This document shows, piece after piece, positions 63,224 to 64,000 of a DNA stretch of 64,000 nt (the first letter of the stretch is position 1; every line of letters begins with the position of its first letter). Source of the stretch: Akkermansia muciniphila (GTDB lineage Bacteria; Verrucomicrobiota; Verrucomicrobiia; Verrucomicrobiales; Akkermansiaceae). The position numbers and the translations under genes are program-made. The DNA is taken from the NCBI GenBank assembly GCA_945890645.1, contig CAMDCV010000013.1, positions 1 through 64,000 on the forward strand, written 5' to 3'. The notes beneath the pieces were generated by a model. That model saw nothing but the letters and a program-made list of their open reading frames with translations, made no database searches and was not told the origin of the DNA.

Positions 63224-64000
63224 ATGAAATTTCCCCACTCGTCATTCTCCCGCGCCTCCTTAGCACTTGCATTGTCCGCATCGCTATTCCCTCTCATTAA
63301 CGCCCAAGAAGAGGTAGCCCCCGCACCAGAGCGTCCGCGCGCTGCTGGCGAATTAGACCCGCAGGCGAAGCACCTTTTCGATAAAGCCATGGAGCTCATG
63401 GACTACAAGCAGCACGAGCGCGGCCTCGCCATGCTGAACTCTATCGTCCGCGACAATCAGGGCAACATCCTCGCCCACCGCGCTCACATGGCCATGGGTA
63501 AGCATTTCCTCGAACAGCGTGCCACGGCCGACGCGCTCAACCACTTTATGCTTCTTACGCGCGTTCTCGCCCCAGTGCCCGGCGAGAAACAGACCGAGGA
63601 CGAAATCGCCCTTTATCAGGAGTCCCTTTTTCAATCCGGTTTCACCCAATACACAGCGGGCCAATACGCTGCCGCCTTCCCGATGTTCCGACGCCTCACG
63701 GAAGTTGCTGGGAAAACTACTTGGGCAAACCAAGCCTACTTCTATATCGGCATGAGCCACTACCACATGGGGAATTGGAACAAGGCCATCGACTCCCTCT
63801 CGCTTGTTGGCACCGAAGTCGCAGATACCGCTGCTGATGACCTCGGACGCATCGAAATCGGCCAACGCTTTTACGCGAAAATTGTTGATGCCGACGTCCC
63901 CGTCATGCGCAAGCTCGACCAGCCCGTGCAGGCCAGCGTGAAAGTTAGCAGCGGCGATACCGAAATCATCACCGGCGTCCCCGTTCCCGGGAAAACCGAT
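63224..64000 (+). CDS. Secreted tetratricopeptide-repeat protein (3' end outside window)
   Basis: An open frame from ATG 63224 to the right edge, 259 codons without a stop. The N-terminus has a signal peptide (LALALSASLFPLINAQ), followed by TPR-like repeats: LFDKAMELMDYKQHERGLAML, SGFTQYTAGQYAAAFPMFRRL and FYIGMSHYHMGNWNKAIDSL. The gene parallels the TPR gene just upstream in strand, composition and architecture. Similar pairs precede TolQ/ExbB-type genes in some bacteria, but nothing beyond the edge can be seen. No function is assigned. Confidence 0.85.
   Translation, partial: MKFPHSSFSRASLALALSASLFPLINAQEEVAPAPERPRAAGELDPQAKHLFDKAMELMDYKQHERGLAMLNSIVRDNQGNILAHRAHMAMGKHFLEQRATADALNHFMLLTRVLAPVPGEKQTEDEIALYQESLFQSGFTQYTAGQYAAAFPMFRRLTEVAGKTTWANQAYFYIGMSHYHMGNWNKAIDSLSLVGTEVADTAADDLGRIEIGQRFYAKIVDADVPVMRKLDQPVQASVKVSSGDTEIITGVPVPGKTD

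Noticed and set aside
1-64000. Prophage, insertion sequence, integron or toxin-antitoxin cluster
   Set aside because: No transposase, integrase, phage structural, or toxin-antitoxin genes and no terminal inverted repeats were seen; content is largely housekeeping.

Overview
This 64 kb window comes from a chromosome of a diderm (Gram-negative) bacterium, most likely a member of the Verrucomicrobiota in the PVC superphylum. The evidence is indirect but agrees: an LPS-type outer membrane (LpxI, BamA, LptD, AsmA-like proteins), a Gre factor carried on a very large N-terminal extension of the kind known from chlamydiae, a secreted DUF1080 (3-keto-disaccharide hydrolase) protein, a zinc-ribbon/DUF4190 protein, and many large secreted or lipid-anchored proteins with no recognisable family. 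Base composition is about half G+C. I see no rRNA, tRNA, prophage, insertion sequence or CRISPR array. The content is mostly housekeeping, with an unusually large share of uncharacterised envelope proteins.

Layout. 1-8.6 kb: the start of a membrane-anchored hypothetical gene (minus strand, running off the left edge), leuA, a grpE-dnaJ-rsmE cluster, a zinc-ribbon membrane protein and a secreted propeller-like protein. 8.6-13.6 kb: an orphan efflux-type membrane-fusion protein, then a leftward group with polX, a small hypothetical gene, lpxI and an SGNH hydrolase. 13.6-14.15 kb: the only long gene-free stretch, AT-rich and holding three DnaA-box-like 9-mers. 14.15-16.5 kb: icd, a heptamer repeat array, tadA and a DUF2141 gene. 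16.5-27.2 kb: leftward genes for a large repeat-type secreted protein, a GNAT enzyme, bamA, a CHASE2-like protein, an AmgK-like sugar kinase, a NusG paralogue, a GbsR/MarR regulator and pabB. 27.3-31.9 kb: a DUF2868-DUF3482 membrane/GTPase pair and a hypothetical. 32-38 kb: rsmD, an AsmA-like protein, two secreted hypotheticals or lipoproteins and the DUF1080 protein, ending in a strong bidirectional terminator.

38-46.8 kb: a leftward ECF sigma, putative anti-sigma, PDZ protein and giant GreA-like series with a second, longer heptamer array between the last two genes; then an rRNA methyltransferase, a secreted nuclease/phosphatase and tatA (leftward); trpS; a Dabb protein and a DUF4230 protein. 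46.9-53 kb: a type II secretion/type IV pilus ATPase and inner-membrane platform pair followed by a 983-residue repeat protein. 53-61.2 kb: scpA, an AsmA-like protein, metF, a six-EF-hand secreted protein, lptD and a NahK-like sugar kinase. 61.4-64 kb: two tandem secreted TPR proteins, the second running off the right edge.

Themes: outer-membrane assembly (bamA, lptD, lpxI, AsmA-like), amino-sugar salvage (two aminoglycoside-phosphotransferase-fold kinases), transcription control (ECF module, Gre factor, NusG paralogue) and envelope proteins. I found no clear novel multi-gene machine. The observations most worth following are the two heptamer arrays, the DnaA-box cluster, the sigma/anti-sigma/PDZ/GreA series, the DUF2868-DUF3482 pair and the GbsR-NusG pair.
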